Origin: Candidatus Kryptoniota bacterium
GTDB lineage: Bacteria; Bacteroidota; Ignavibacteria; Kryptoniales; JAKASW01
Reading direction: 5' to 3'
Assembly (NCBI GenBank): GCA_036567965.1
Contig: DATCTN010000021.1
Span: 72,906 to 136,905, forward strand
DNA length: 64,000 nt
A program made the translations under genes and the position numbers. A model generated the notes under the pieces. The model was not told where the DNA came from. It saw only the letters and a program-made list of their open reading frames with translations, and searched no databases. Every line of letters starts with the position of its first letter. Position 1 is the first letter of the stretch. This document shows, one piece after another, positions 1-9,497 of this stretch.

Positions 1-4
1 GATC

Positions 5-2302
5 GTGCGATACGGGAACAACCTTTCCAGGCACTTCATTGAACATGGAGCAGTCTTTATGATCGATGATGGTGAGGGAGGAATGTGGCTGGGCACTGTT
101 GACGGACTCTGCAAATTTGATGAGGATGGTTCTGAAATGTCCGATCACATTCTCCTGACGACTTCAAACGGATTGAAAGGGACCGACCTGACGTCCGGAA
201 TAGTGGACCGGGAAGGCGATTTATGGGTGGGCTTCGCTGGAAATGGAATCTCGAAACTCTCGAGCAGAAACAATCTTTTATTCCCCGCAGATGATTTCGC
301 CTTTCCAATTAATAATTCCCAGGTGTCGTCCGATAACTATGGCCACATGTGGGTCCTTGTAAAGAACGGCGTGCTGGAAATCTGGCGCGAGCAATCAGGA
401 CTTGCTAAGAGCGCGTTCCACTTCCTGAAGAACGACAGCCTGACCGATCCATATGTCTCCGTGCAATTAATGAATGGGACTAAGCTTTGGCTGGTCTCAA
501 CTCTCGGCCGGATTATTTGCCTTCGTATAATCTCAAAGGGCGATTCCGAATCCGATCTTGAGTTGACAAAGTCGTTCAAGGTGGAGCTCATTCATGCCGG
601 TCTGGGAACGATATTTCTGTATATCGATCAATTTGGTCGAGGGTGGATGAGCGTAGACCGAATGGGAGTTCTTGAAATCGAACTTGACGGAGATAACAGA
701 CACACCCGCTTACTTGGAACGAGCGATGGGTTGCCGGACAACTCGATAAGATCCATTTTTGTCGATTCTCGAGGGAATGTCTGGTTCGGGGGCTACATAG
801 CCGGATTGTCGGAATTCACTTACTCGGGGGACAAGTTCACAGTGAGGAAGTATTCCACGAAGGACGGCTTACCCGACAATTCCATCCGTGCCATCTGCGA
901 GGACGACAACGGAACCATCTGGGTAGGAACAAGATACGGCGGAGTCGCTTTAATGCACGGTGACTCTATCTCGACGCTGACAGTGAAGGATGGTCTGATG
1001 AGCGACGATGTTTGGGCTGTCACCTTCGATCAGCGGATAGGCATACTCGTCGGCACACAACTCGGGCTTCAGGGGCGCACTCGCAATGACACTCGAGGGA
1101 ATACGTGGAAAGAATTCACCCGGAACTTTCCCATTCATTCGTGCGGCGTCTCAGTGAGTCGACTCATTTGGGCTGGAGGACCCGCCGACGTTCTGATTAT
1201 GGATGAAAATGCAGAAGTTGAAAATGGGGTTCCCCCTCTCGTTTATATTACCGATCTCCGTGTGAACGGAAATAGAACGCCAGTCAATTCTTCGATCAGA
1301 CTTCCTTATTACAGTAATACTCTTACGTTTGATTTTGCCGGTGTGAGTCTACGTGACGAAGGGAAGTTGAGATATAAATATATCCTGCGCGGTGCGGATG
1401 ATGAATGGCGGGAAGTTGCCACAAAGGCACCGGTGACCTATGTTTCGATGAAGCCGGGGAATTACATTTTCGAAGTGAAAGCAGTAAACACGGCTGGACT
1501 GGAAAGCACCGGCAAAGCTGTAATCTCCATTCTTATCACGCCTCCTTTCTGGAGTACGTGGTGGTTTGTAGCCGGTGTTGCGTTACTTATCGTTTCCATC
1601 ATCTACATTCTCTTCAGACTTCGGATAAACAGGCTCCTCGCGATAGAGAGGGTTCGGTCGAGAATTGCGACAGATCTTCACGATGATATCGGCTCAGGCT
1701 TGACCAGGATAGCGATTCTCGCGGACGTCGCGCTAAAGCAGGGGAAAACACCGGACGCACTTCAAGATGCTCAAACACGGAGCGAGACTTCGGAGTCCGG
1801 GGACTTTGCTCCAAACAGTATTGTGCTCAGGATCGGAGCGAACGCCCGTGAGCTTGTCGACGCTATGAGCGACGTGGTGTGGTCGATCGATCCGAAGAAT
1901 ATGACTATGGGCGATCTTGTCAACCGGCTGCGGTCGTATTCGTATGAGATGTGCGAGGGAAAAGGAGTCGCTCTTGCACTTCAAATCGACGAATCGTTTT
2001 CTTCTACAAAAATAGATCCGGAAATATTAAGGACACTTCTTCTCGTGGCGAAGGAAGCGTTGAATAACTCGATAAAGTACTCCGGTTGCAGATCGGTCAG
2101 CATCGGCTTGAAAGTGGTGGACAGGAACATCGAGCTCGGAGTGTCTGACGACGGAAGCGGATTCGTCCCTCAAGAACACTCGGGCGGACATGGGCTCGTC
2201 AATATGAGGCGTCGGGCAGAAAAGCTCGGAGGAACATATAGGCTAAAGTCGTCAAGAGGCGAGGGCACAAGCATTATGCTCACCATTCCGCTCCGGCCCT
2301 AA
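5..2302 (+). CDS. Sensor histidine kinase with beta-propeller sensor, probably 5'-truncated by the window edge
   Basis: A one-component membrane sensor of the propeller/Y_Y_Y/HisKA_3 type. Visible parts in order are propeller blade motifs such as LWVGF (about residue 72), VWFGG and IWVGTRYGG (about 255-315), a Y_Y_Y domain (about 430-505, ending GNYIFEVKAVN), one membrane helix (about 517-540), the HisKA_3 phosphoacceptor in DLHDDIGSG (His about 559), and a HATPase domain with EALNNSIKYSG and DDGSGF. No signal peptide is present and the frame is open to the left edge, so the GTG at 5 is probably not the true start. The response regulator that follows is the likely partner. The periplasmic propeller plus Y_Y_Y arrangement is typical of Bacteroidota sensors; the ligand cannot be told. 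Confidence 0.9.
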   Translation: MRYGNNLSRHFIEHGAVFMIDDGEGGMWLGTVDGLCKFDEDGSEMSDHILLTTSNGLKGTDLTSGIVDREGDLWVGFAGNGISKLSSRNNLLFPADDFAFPINNSQVSSDNYGHMWVLVKNGVLEIWREQSGLAKSAFHFLKNDSLTDPYVSVQLMNGTKLWLVSTLGRIICLRIISKGDSESDLELTKSFKVELIHAGLGTIFLYIDQFGRGWMSVDRMGVLEIELDGDNRHTRLLGTSDGLPDNSIRSIFVDSRGNVWFGGYIAGLSEFTYSGDKFTVRKYSTKDGLPDNSIRAICEDDNGTIWVGTRYGGVALMHGDSISTLTVKDGLMSDDVWAVTFDQRIGILVGTQLGLQGRTRNDTRGNTWKEFTRNFPIHSCGVSVSRLIWAGGPADVLIMDENAEVENGVPPLVYITDLRVNGNRTPVNSSIRLPYYSNTLTFDFAGVSLRDEGKLRYKYILRGADDEWREVATKAPVTYVSMKPGNYIFEVKAVNTAGLESTGKAVISILITPPFWSTWWFVAGVALLIVSIIYILFRLRINRLLAIERVRSRIATDLHDDIGSGLTRIAILADVALKQGKTPDALQDAQTRSETSESGDFAPNSIVLRIGANARELVDAMSDVVWSIDPKNMTMGDLVNRLRSYSYEMCEGKGVALALQIDESFSSTKIDPEILRTLLLVAKEALNNSIKYSGCRSVSIGLKVVDRNIELGVSDDGSGFVPQEHSGGHGLVNMRRRAEKLGGTYRLKSSRGEGTSIMLTIPLRP

Positions 2303-2304
2303 CT

Positions 2305-2320
2305 GTACATTTGTTCAGTT
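2305..2320 (+). promoter_or_regulatory. 16-bp direct repeat containing a TAnnTTTG -7 box (copy 1)
   Basis: GTACATTTGTTCAGTT lies just after the kinase stop and 26 bases before the next start codon. It recurs exactly at 3087-3102. The TACATTTG core matches the Bacteroidota -7 consensus TAnnTTTG. A good -33 element at the usual spacing is not evident, so promoter function is inferred. Confidence 0.4.
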
Positions 2321-2346
2321 GCGATTCCCAGACATAAACGTTAGGA

Positions 2347-3051
2347 TTGACATTGCGTGATACTAAGAAGAGTAATTCTGCAGAAAGCGGGAAGATGACC
2401 TCTCCCCCTCCCGAAGACAGCATCGTCCATGTGGCGATCGTTGAAGACGATGACGAGATTAGGAACGGGTTGTCATGGCTTCTGAACCACTCAGAAGGGT
2501 TCACTTGTGAAGCAGCTTACCGGAACTGTTCCGAAGTGCTGCGTGGTGTCGAGGAAAACACTCCTGACGTAATCCTGATGGACATCGGCCTTCCCGGAAT
2601 GTCCGGGATCGAATGCGTTCAGATGATCAAGGAACAGTACCCGAGGGTGGAAGTACTGATGGTCACCATCTACGGCGATGATGAGAAGGTATTCCAGTCC
2701 ATCCGCAACGGCGCCGTCGGATACATCTTGAAGAACACATCTTCCGAGAGACTCCTTGACGCCATCAGAGACGCTTACCACGGAGGAGCGCCGATGTCGC
2801 CCGAGATTGCTAGAAAGGTGATGGGCTACTTCCGCGTCAGCGACAGCAGTAATCTTACCGCGACGCTCTCGAAAAGAGAGCTCGAAGTGCTCCAGTGTCT
2901 TGTCGACGGGCACTCATACAAAGCAATCGCCGACAAGCTTTTCATCAGCTCGCATACAGTCAGGTTTCACCTCCACAATATCTACGAGAAGCTTCACGTC
3001 AGGTCGCGCGCCGAGCTCGTAGCGAAAGCTGTGAAAAATAAGCTGATTTGA
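2347..3051 (+). CDS. LuxR/NarL-family response regulator
   Basis: A DNA-binding response regulator. The receiver domain (about residues 27-145) shows the acidic pocket VEDDDE, the phosphoacceptor in VILMDIGLPG and the conserved lysine in GYILKN. The C-terminal LuxR helix-turn-helix is SKRELEVLQCLVDG followed by SHTVRFHLHNIYEKL. It follows the propeller sensor kinase at 5-2302 and is presumably its partner. The start is uncertain: the TTG at 2353 has AGGA six bases upstream, and an ATG at 2395 would still leave a whole receiver domain. Confidence 0.9.
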   Translation: MTLRDTKKSNSAESGKMTSPPPEDSIVHVAIVEDDDEIRNGLSWLLNHSEGFTCEAAYRNCSEVLRGVEENTPDVILMDIGLPGMSGIECVQMIKEQYPRVEVLMVTIYGDDEKVFQSIRNGAVGYILKNTSSERLLDAIRDAYHGGAPMSPEIARKVMGYFRVSDSSNLTATLSKRELEVLQCLVDGHSYKAIADKLFISSHTVRFHLHNIYEKLHVRSRAELVAKAVKNKLI

Positions 3052-3086
3052 ATCTTCGTTGTCATAATTCACCTTTTCGAAAAACC

Positions 3087-3102
3087 GTACATTTGTTCAG
3101 TT
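3087..3102 (+). promoter_or_regulatory. 16-bp direct repeat containing a TAnnTTTG -7 box (copy 2)
   Basis: Exact second copy of GTACATTTGTTCAGTT, in the gap after the response regulator and ahead of the decayed T9SS domain. It may be the surviving promoter of the gene that used to follow. No convincing -33 element is seen. Confidence 0.35.
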
Positions 3103-3132
3103 TCTGCTATACGCGTTCCTATTCATCTTCGA

Positions 3133-3446
3133 TTGAGATACAGGAGGAGAGATGCTATCGGAACCGTTAGCGCGGACGTTACCGCTCGTTTTTCACTTTC
3201 ACGAAACTATCGGAGCCCATTAAATCCGTCCACAGTTATCGAGTATCAGTTCCGACCGATAAGATGGTTTCCCTCAAGGTTTACGACACCCTGGGCAGGG
3301 AAAACAGGACATTGGTCGAAAGCCAGCAAAGTGCCGGGAATTACGCGGTTACATTCGATGCGGCGAGTCTGCCCAGCGGAATATATTTCTACACACTATC
3401 GGCCGGGAGTTATTCACAGATCAGGAAGTTGACAGTTGTCAAATAA
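3133..3446 (+). pseudogene. Remnant of a T9SS C-terminal sorting domain, frameshifted
   Basis: Two reading frames together spell a T9SS type A sorting domain. The first reads LSRNYRSPLNPSTVIEYQ, a decayed form of the usual LxQNYPNPFNPST motif. At about 3241-3247 the frame changes and continues as VPTDKMVSLKVYDTLGRE, ending in SGIYFYTLSAGS and KLTVVK. The final frame is a perfect domain end, while the start has lost the PNPF core. No passenger protein remains upstream. It looks like the stub of a deleted surface-protein gene, not a functional CDS. Confidence 0.7.
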
Positions 3447-3448
3447 GT

Positions 3449-3479
3449 TTTCAATTGACCGGCGCGACGGTTACATTTG
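3449..3479 (+). promoter_or_regulatory. Candidate Bacteroidota promoter of the lipoprotein gene
   Basis: TTT at 3449-3451, a 20-base spacer, and TACATTTG at 3472-3479, a full match to the TAnnTTTG -7 consensus. It lies 52 bases upstream of the lipoprotein start. The same 20-base spacing is seen at four other candidate promoters in the window. Confidence 0.5.
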
Positions 3480-3531
3480 TAGTTGAGTTGTGTTTCTTCT
3501 ATCAATTGTCTCAACAAACCTAGAGGAGGTT

Positions 3532-4533
3532 ATGCTCATGTTGCGTTTGAGGTATCTGAAAGGATTGATGCTGGTAGCTCTTCTTGCAGTTACCACCGGC
3601 GGCTGTGGTGGATGCTTCGGCTATAATACGATGGGGATCCATCTTTTCTCCATGAAGGTCGAAGTGAAGGGACCGAATAACGTTGCTCTTGTGGGGGCGG
3701 TCGTGCACTGCAGCTGCGGCGAAACCGTTACTGTCGATACGAGCGGCATCGCCACACTTCATTTCTCCGATATGGGTCCGTACTACATCTCTGTTGAGTA
3801 CCAGGATAGAGTCATTTCATCGTACAATGTCTCGATGCCATCAGACGGAGGCAAGACACTCACGACGAATTATATGCCCGCGCCTGCCAACGCTGGAGAG
3901 AGTGCTCCATCCGGCGGCGGCGACAACAGCGGGTTGGCCATGATGGCTACACGGTTGTACCCCATACTGTTCCAGTATATGTTCAGCGCCTACGGATACA
4001 GCCTCGAGCTCGTTCCTTACCAGGCCGGCCAGTATACGAACTGGACGATGTCCGGCGAAAATGGACACGACTTCGAAACCCATAAGGCTTTTCTAACCCA
4101 GCTTGCGGACGGCAAGCAGTGGTGGCAGATGAATTACATCTCGAATAAGAAGGACACGATGGTAATTGAAGTCCTGTTCAGCGAAAAGCAGCAGTCAGTC
4201 AGGAGAATGAGGCAGAAGTGGGGTAATGATGCGCCGAAGGAAGTGCCTGTTACAGAGGGCTGGTACACATCGCCAATGCAATTAACTCCCGAATCAATTG
4301 ACGGCGCCGTGGTTAAAAAAGGCGTGAGCGTGACGGTAGCAGCCGGAACCTTCTCGTGTGATCAACTTGAGTTCGGCGTGAATGCCGGCATGACGCTGCG
4401 ACTCTGGAGGGCCGCCGGAGTCCCTGGAGGAGTCGTGAAGTATGAGATGGCGACTGACAAAGGGAAGACACTGTACTCGGGCGAACTTAATTCATTCGGT
4501 AGCGGAGCGATGACGAGTTTAGGCTCGTACTAA
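3532..4533 (+). CDS. Putative lipoprotein with N-terminal carboxypeptidase-regulatory-like domain
   Basis: Not recognised as a named family. The start at 3532 is chosen because GAGGAGG lies just upstream. A hydrophobic leader ends at the Cys-rich TTGGCGGC, giving a plausible lipoprotein cleavage site although the -3 residue is Thr. Residues about 38-90 look like a small beta-sandwich (NNVALVGAVV, TVDTSGIATLHF), as in carboxypeptidase regulatory domains. The rest has no motif I can name. It is monocistronic, with its own promoter candidate upstream and a strong terminator downstream. Confidence 0.75.
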   Translation: MLMLRLRYLKGLMLVALLAVTTGGCGGCFGYNTMGIHLFSMKVEVKGPNNVALVGAVVHCSCGETVTVDTSGIATLHFSDMGPYYISVEYQDRVISSYNVSMPSDGGKTLTTNYMPAPANAGESAPSGGGDNSGLAMMATRLYPILFQYMFSAYGYSLELVPYQAGQYTNWTMSGENGHDFETHKAFLTQLADGKQWWQMNYISNKKDTMVIEVLFSEKQQSVRRMRQKWGNDAPKEVPVTEGWYTSPMQLTPESIDGAVVKKGVSVTVAAGTFSCDQLEFGVNAGMTLRLWRAAGVPGGVVKYEMATDKGKTLYSGELNSFGSGAMTSLGSY

Positions 4534-4544
4534 ATGCCACAAAT

Positions 4545-4612
4545 AGAACTGCGCCCTCACTTATGCGTTTACCTCAAACGCAATGATGTGGGGGTGCGGT
4601 TCTAAATTTTTT
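4545..4612 (+). terminator. Rho-independent terminator after the lipoprotein gene
   Basis: A 16-bp stem with a few G-U pairs joins 4545-4560 (starting AGAACTGCGCCC) to 4588-4603 (ending GCGGTTCT). An inner 7-bp stem TGCGTTT/AAACGCA lies at 4564-4582. The structure is followed by AAATTTTTT. It is unusually long for an intrinsic terminator. Confidence 0.75.
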
Positions 4613-4742
4613 CGGGATTTTCCTTTGCAGCGAGACTTTGCTAACCTGCCGGATCTCCTGCCAACCAAAATTACCCGTCAAGCAGGCGGGACATTATCCT
4701 GCAATCTAGTTTGCTCCTGGAAATAACCGGCATTATTATCTT

Positions 4743-5513
4743 TTGCTGAAAATGTTCAGGACCAGGTTTGGTAAACAAATAGTCGCGGAATTTCTTCCGC
4801 CGGCTCGCTTTGCAACCAAGCAGAAAATCATAATCCTCTGCGACGGCATGCCCGGGATTCCCAGGAAGCAGCAGCTCGTTGAGTTCCTTTCAGCCAAAGG
4901 ATTTTGGGTAATATATCCTCGGTACCGCGGAGCATGGGAGAGCGGCGGTGAATTTCTGAAAGAGTCTCCGGAAAAGGATATTGCGATAATTCTCGACGCA
5001 CTCCCGAAAGGCTTTACAGAAACTGCATTCGGGAAAAAGTTCAAGCTGGTCCCGGATGAACTATACATCATTGGCGGAAGTTTTGGCGGAACTGTTTCTA
5101 TCCTTTGTTCGCTGGACGATCGAGTCAAGAAAGTTGTTGCGAATTGTCCGGTAGTCGACTGGAAGATTCTACCGTCCGAACAGAAGAAGGAGACGTCCGA
5201 AATCAAGTACTCGGACTACATCCGGTCCGCATTCGGGAACGGCTATCGTCTCTCTCAAAAAAATTGGAACAAGTTGTTTTCCGGAAAATTCTTTAATCCT
5301 TCATATCATAGTGATGAATTCGATGCGTCGAAAGTCCTTATGTTCCACACGAAGGACGATCCGTTTGTCCCTTGGAGAGACGTAAAGAGGTTTTCCGACA
5401 GGACCGGAATCGAACTGGTACTTCTTACTAAAGGCGGCCACCTGAGAACGGAATTCGTCGTGACAAAATACTGGGACAGGATCTCTCGCTTCTTCGCCCG
5501 GTCGGATCGCTGA
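4743..5513 (+). CDS. Alpha/beta hydrolase
   Basis: A probable cytoplasmic serine hydrolase of the dienelactone hydrolase/prolyl oligopeptidase-like group. The nucleophile elbow GGSFGG is at about residue 114. The acid is likely the Asp in FHTKDDPFVPW (about 205), and the histidine lies in KGGHLRTE near the end. There is no signal peptide. The start may be TTG 4743 or ATG 4752; neither has a clear ribosome-binding site. The substrate is unknown and the gene appears to stand alone. Confidence 0.8.
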   Translation: MLKMFRTRFGKQIVAEFLPPARFATKQKIIILCDGMPGIPRKQQLVEFLSAKGFWVIYPRYRGAWESGGEFLKESPEKDIAIILDALPKGFTETAFGKKFKLVPDELYIIGGSFGGTVSILCSLDDRVKKVVANCPVVDWKILPSEQKKETSEIKYSDYIRSAFGNGYRLSQKNWNKLFSGKFFNPSYHSDEFDASKVLMFHTKDDPFVPWRDVKRFSDRTGIELVLLTKGGHLRTEFVVTKYWDRISRFFARSDR

Positions 5514-5674
5514 ACGAATTTCAATTATCATCCGCGGTGAGGGGAACTTCTATTTTACCGTCTGGGTTGAGGCATACGATAATACGAGGGGAGTCGGCAA
5601 CCAATTATGACTATATCGACCGATTGGAACGAAAATTTCCGAATCTCGTTCCGCAGATTCGCTGATGACTTTCA

Positions 5675-8600
5675 TTGGAAACGAACTGCCGCTTGAGTCT
5701 CCCTGGATTGTTGATTTTTCTCAGATTGTTGTGCCTCGGCTGTCTGCTCTGCGCTACTCTCGCTCCTCAGCTCGCCCGCGCCCAGGAGAGAGACATACGG
5801 TTCCAGCATCTTTCAATAGAACAAGGGTTGTCGCAGAGCTCCGTCTTTTCAATCACCCAGGACCGGAGCGGCTATATGTGGTTCGCTACCCAGGACGGAC
5901 TCAACCGCTATGATGGATATTCGTTTGTCCATTATGAACATGACGACGGCGATTCCACCTCTCTCTCCGATAATTATGTAAATGTAGTTTTCATGGACCA
6001 CACTGGTACGCTATGGACGGGAACCAGGGGTGGAGGTGTCGACAGGTTCGTTCCTGCTACGGGAAGTTTCGTGCGCTACCGACACAGCTCAACAAGTGAA
6101 AACACAATCAGCGACGATGAGGTGAGATGCATATGTGAGGATCGTGACGGTACCCTTTGGGTGGGAACTTCGGGCGGCCTCGATCGCTACGACCGAGCGG
6201 CTGACAGATTCATCAGGTGCTCTCACAACCCGCGTGACGCCGCGAGCATTCCTCCAGGCCTTGTGGAATGTCTGTTCGAGGACGCGATAGGTAATTTGTG
6301 GATTGGGATGCTCGGATCGCTTGAAATCTTCGAGAAATCCACGGGAAAATTCTCACCGGTGGCTCTTCCCGTTCCGGGCACACTTTGCGTCTGGATATCC
6401 GAGGACGATGGCGGCCATATCTGGATCGCAATGCAGAATCAATTCTACATATATAAAGACGGTAAGTGGAGTCCCGCCTCAACGAAAATCAAGGGCGACA
6501 CGATTCAAATCATAAACAGAATCCTGAAGGATCGAGATGGTGTAATGTGGTACGGCGGGAACGGCGGCCTTCTACGCTACAATAAGCATAGGAATAAACT
6601 GGACAGGTTTACTAATATATCAAACGATCCATTGAGCTTAAGCGGAAATTCAATTTTGTCGCTGTACCAGGATAGGGAGGGAATTCTCTGGGTCGGGACA
6701 TATGATGGGGTCAACAAGTATGCGCCCGCGGAATTTAAGTTTCGACACGTGAAGCTGAGTCCGGATGTTGCCAAGCCCGAAGGTTGGAACAAGATCAGGA
6801 GCTTTTGCGAAGACCCGTACGGCAGAATCTGGGTCGCCACTCAGCAAGGGCTTATGACTTACGACCGAAAGAAAGACGTCCTGGCGCGCGTCGCGAACAA
6901 TTCCTGGTATCAATCTGCAACTACCCCGCGACTTATTTGGTCGCTCCTGGAAGACGAAACATACAAATTGCCGACGATCTGGGTCGGCACGAACGGAGAC
7001 GGCCTGATTAGAATGACTGTCGGTAAGAGCGGCTCGGAAGGATTCACCAGATTCATCCCACGTCGTGGAGATAATCACAGCATCAGTAGTCCATCGCCTG
7101 AAACGCTATACGAAACCCGTGATGGCACGCTGTGGATCGGGACGCTGTGGGAAGGACTGAATCGCTTCGATAAGAAGACAGGGACATTTACGCGTTACGT
7201 CAATAGCCCTTCGGATCCTGAGAGTCTCAGCGGTAACGAGGTGTGGTCCCTTTACCAGGACAGTTCCGGAAGCTTGTGGGTGGGCACAGGTGGCGATGGA
7301 CTCGACAAGCTCGACATCCCGAACGGACGATTCACCCGCTTCCGCCACGACCCGCGCGACCCATCGAGTCTGAGCGATGATAAAGTGACCGCGATCGTGG
7401 AAGGTAGGAACAGTTCTCTCTGGATCGGAACCTACTCAGGGCTGAATGAATTTGACACACGCTCCGGCAAGTTCCGGCACTACACTGTACGCGACGGTCT
7501 GCCGAACAATGTCGTGTACGGGATCGCGGACGATCATGAAGGCGATTTGTGGATCAGTACGAACAGCGGGTTGTCCCGATTCTCGATTTCGGATCACACT
7601 TTTAGAAACTACGATGCCGGTGACGGCCTCCAGAGCAACGAATTCAACCACGGTGCCGAGTATCTCACGCGGGAACGTGAACTTCTCTTCGGTGGAGTGA
7701 ACGGCTTCAGCATCTTCTACCCGGATAGTCTTCCAGAAAACAAAAACATTCCTGACGTGGTAATCACGGATTTCAAGATCTTCAACAAATCGGTGAGACC
7801 CGGCAACGGTCCTCTCACGAGCGACATAAGTGCCGCGAGTGAGGTGCGGCTATCCTACAACGACGCCGTCATCTCATTCGACTTCGCCGCTCTTGAATAC
7901 ACTAATCCCGAAAAGAACCGGTATGCGTACAAGATGGATGGCTTTGACAAGGACTGGGTTTATGCGGGATCACGGCGTGAAGCCACCTACACAAATCTCG
8001 ATCCGGGCAAATATGTTTTTGAAGTTAAAGCAGCGAACAGTGACGGACTCTGGGGCACAACTCCGAAGTCAATATCAATTCTGATATCGCCGCCGTTCTG
8101 GGCAACATGGTGGTTTCGGTCGGGTGTCGCGCTCATGTTCCTTTCTTTTGGTCCGCTCGTGTATCTCAAACGTGTCAGCGCACTAAAGAAGAAGCAGAAT
8201 CTTCAACAGGAATTCTCAAGGAGACTCATCGAGTCGCAGGAGGCGGAACGGAAGCGTGTTGCAGCAGAGCTTCACGACAGCATCGGCCAGGATCTGCTCG
8301 TTATCAAGAACAAGTTGTTGCTCGGTCTGCAATCTGGAAATAGTGCTGACGGGGGGTCAAGAGATTTCGAAGAAGTCGTCGAGCATGTTACCGGATCTAT
8401 AAAACATGTGCGGGAAATCTCAAGAAATCTTCGACCGATTCAACTTGATCAGATCGGACTCACCTCTGCGCTTGAGTCCGTGGTGGAGGTCGCAGCGGAA
8501 TCATCCCAAATTCAACCTACTTTACAGATCGATAACATTGACAATCTTCTGAGTAAAGAGAGCGAGATAAATTTTTTCCGTATTGTCCAGGAGAGCCTGA

Positions 8601-8863
8601 ATAATATCATCAAACATTCGCAGGCATCGGAGCTTAGCGTGATAATCATAAAATCTGACCGGATGTTGACGCTTGAAATCAAAGACAACGGACGGGGAAT
8701 GGATCTTCGCGAAGCGGGCAGAAGTCGGAATAAAGGACTTGGTCTCACGGGGATGGTGGAACGCTCGAGAATACTCGGCGGTGAACTACGGCTGGAATCG
8801 AGTCCCGGGAAAGGAGCGAAGGTGACTTTGAAAGTCCCACTTGGAGCGAAAGACAGTGGCTGA
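5675..8863 (+). CDS. Two-propeller sensor histidine kinase
   Basis: A 1062-residue membrane sensor. A signal peptide ends at ARA (residue 36). About 13 blade motifs of the type LWVGTxGGLxRxD follow between residues about 60 and 690, consistent with two seven-bladed propellers. Then come a Y_Y_Y domain (about 725-800), a membrane helix around WWFRSGVALMFLSF (about 803-825), HisKA_3 with ELHDSIGQD, and HATPase with ESLNNIIKHS and DNGRGM. The start is a TTG with no strong ribosome-binding site, so it may lie a few codons later. The stop overlaps the next gene's start, a response regulator that is the likely partner. Confidence 0.93.
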   Translation: METNCRLSLPGLLIFLRLLCLGCLLCATLAPQLARAQERDIRFQHLSIEQGLSQSSVFSITQDRSGYMWFATQDGLNRYDGYSFVHYEHDDGDSTSLSDNYVNVVFMDHTGTLWTGTRGGGVDRFVPATGSFVRYRHSSTSENTISDDEVRCICEDRDGTLWVGTSGGLDRYDRAADRFIRCSHNPRDAASIPPGLVECLFEDAIGNLWIGMLGSLEIFEKSTGKFSPVALPVPGTLCVWISEDDGGHIWIAMQNQFYIYKDGKWSPASTKIKGDTIQIINRILKDRDGVMWYGGNGGLLRYNKHRNKLDRFTNISNDPLSLSGNSILSLYQDREGILWVGTYDGVNKYAPAEFKFRHVKLSPDVAKPEGWNKIRSFCEDPYGRIWVATQQGLMTYDRKKDVLARVANNSWYQSATTPRLIWSLLEDETYKLPTIWVGTNGDGLIRMTVGKSGSEGFTRFIPRRGDNHSISSPSPETLYETRDGTLWIGTLWEGLNRFDKKTGTFTRYVNSPSDPESLSGNEVWSLYQDSSGSLWVGTGGDGLDKLDIPNGRFTRFRHDPRDPSSLSDDKVTAIVEGRNSSLWIGTYSGLNEFDTRSGKFRHYTVRDGLPNNVVYGIADDHEGDLWISTNSGLSRFSISDHTFRNYDAGDGLQSNEFNHGAEYLTRERELLFGGVNGFSIFYPDSLPENKNIPDVVITDFKIFNKSVRPGNGPLTSDISAASEVRLSYNDAVISFDFAALEYTNPEKNRYAYKMDGFDKDWVYAGSRREATYTNLDPGKYVFEVKAANSDGLWGTTPKSISILISPPFWATWWFRSGVALMFLSFGPLVYLKRVSALKKKQNLQQEFSRRLIESQEAERKRVAAELHDSIGQDLLVIKNKLLLGLQSGNSADGGSRDFEEVVEHVTGSIKHVREISRNLRPIQLDQIGLTSALESVVEVAAESSQIQPTLQIDNIDNLLSKESEINFFRIVQESLNNIIKHSQASELSVIIIKSDRMLTLEIKDNGRGMDLREAGRSRNKGLGLTGMVERSRILGGELRLESSPGKGAKVTLKVPLGAKDSG

Positions 8864-9497
8864 CACGAGGACAGTCGTCATTGCAGACGATCATCCGCTA
8901 TTTCGGGCTGGTGTGAGACAGTCGTTGGAGAAAGACAACACGCTGCGAATCGTGGGAGAGGTCGACAATGGTGCCGACGCCCTGACACTCATTCAAGATT
9001 TGAAACCGGATTTCGCGATTCTAGATATCCAGATGCCGAAATTGACAGGACTGGAAGTGGCAAAGCGCGCAGAGCAGATCGGCTTGCAGACCCGAGTTAT
9101 TCTCCTCACCATGATAGATGACCGCAAAATATTTCTTGAAGCAATGGAGTGCGGAGTGAGGGGATATGTTTTGAAAGACAGCGCGGTAAATGAGATCAAC
9201 CACGCGATCGAGTCAATCTCGGACGACAAATATTACATCAGCCCTTCGCTCTCGGGTTTGCTGGTGGAAAGAAGGAAGGGTGGACATCTCCCTCCTGAAT
9301 TAAAAGAACTGACTCCGACAGAGCAGCGCATAGTTAGGCTTGTCGCCGAGCTGAAATCAAACCAGGAAATCGCTGACGAGCTATTCATAAGCAAACGTAC
9401 TGTGGAGAATCACAAGGCAAACATATCAAGAAAGCTCAAACTCGACGGTACCAACTCACTCCTGAAACTTGCCCTAAAGCACAAATCCGTCCTCTAG
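8856..9497 (+). CDS. LuxR/NarL-family response regulator
   Basis: The GTG at 8856 is chosen because GGAG lies nine to ten bases upstream and the start overlaps the kinase stop by 8 bases, implying translational coupling. The receiver domain has IADDHPLFRAG, the phosphoacceptor in ILDIQMPKLTG, and GYVLKDSA with the conserved Lys. The C-terminal LuxR helix-turn-helix is LTPTEQRIVRLVAE followed by SKRTVENHKANI. It is the probable output partner of the two-propeller kinase. Confidence 0.94.
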   Translation: MADTRTVVIADDHPLFRAGVRQSLEKDNTLRIVGEVDNGADALTLIQDLKPDFAILDIQMPKLTGLEVAKRAEQIGLQTRVILLTMIDDRKIFLEAMECGVRGYVLKDSAVNEINHAIESISDDKYYISPSLSGLLVERRKGGHLPPELKELTPTEQRIVRLVAELKSNQEIADELFISKRTVENHKANISRKLKLDGTNSLLKLALKHKSVL

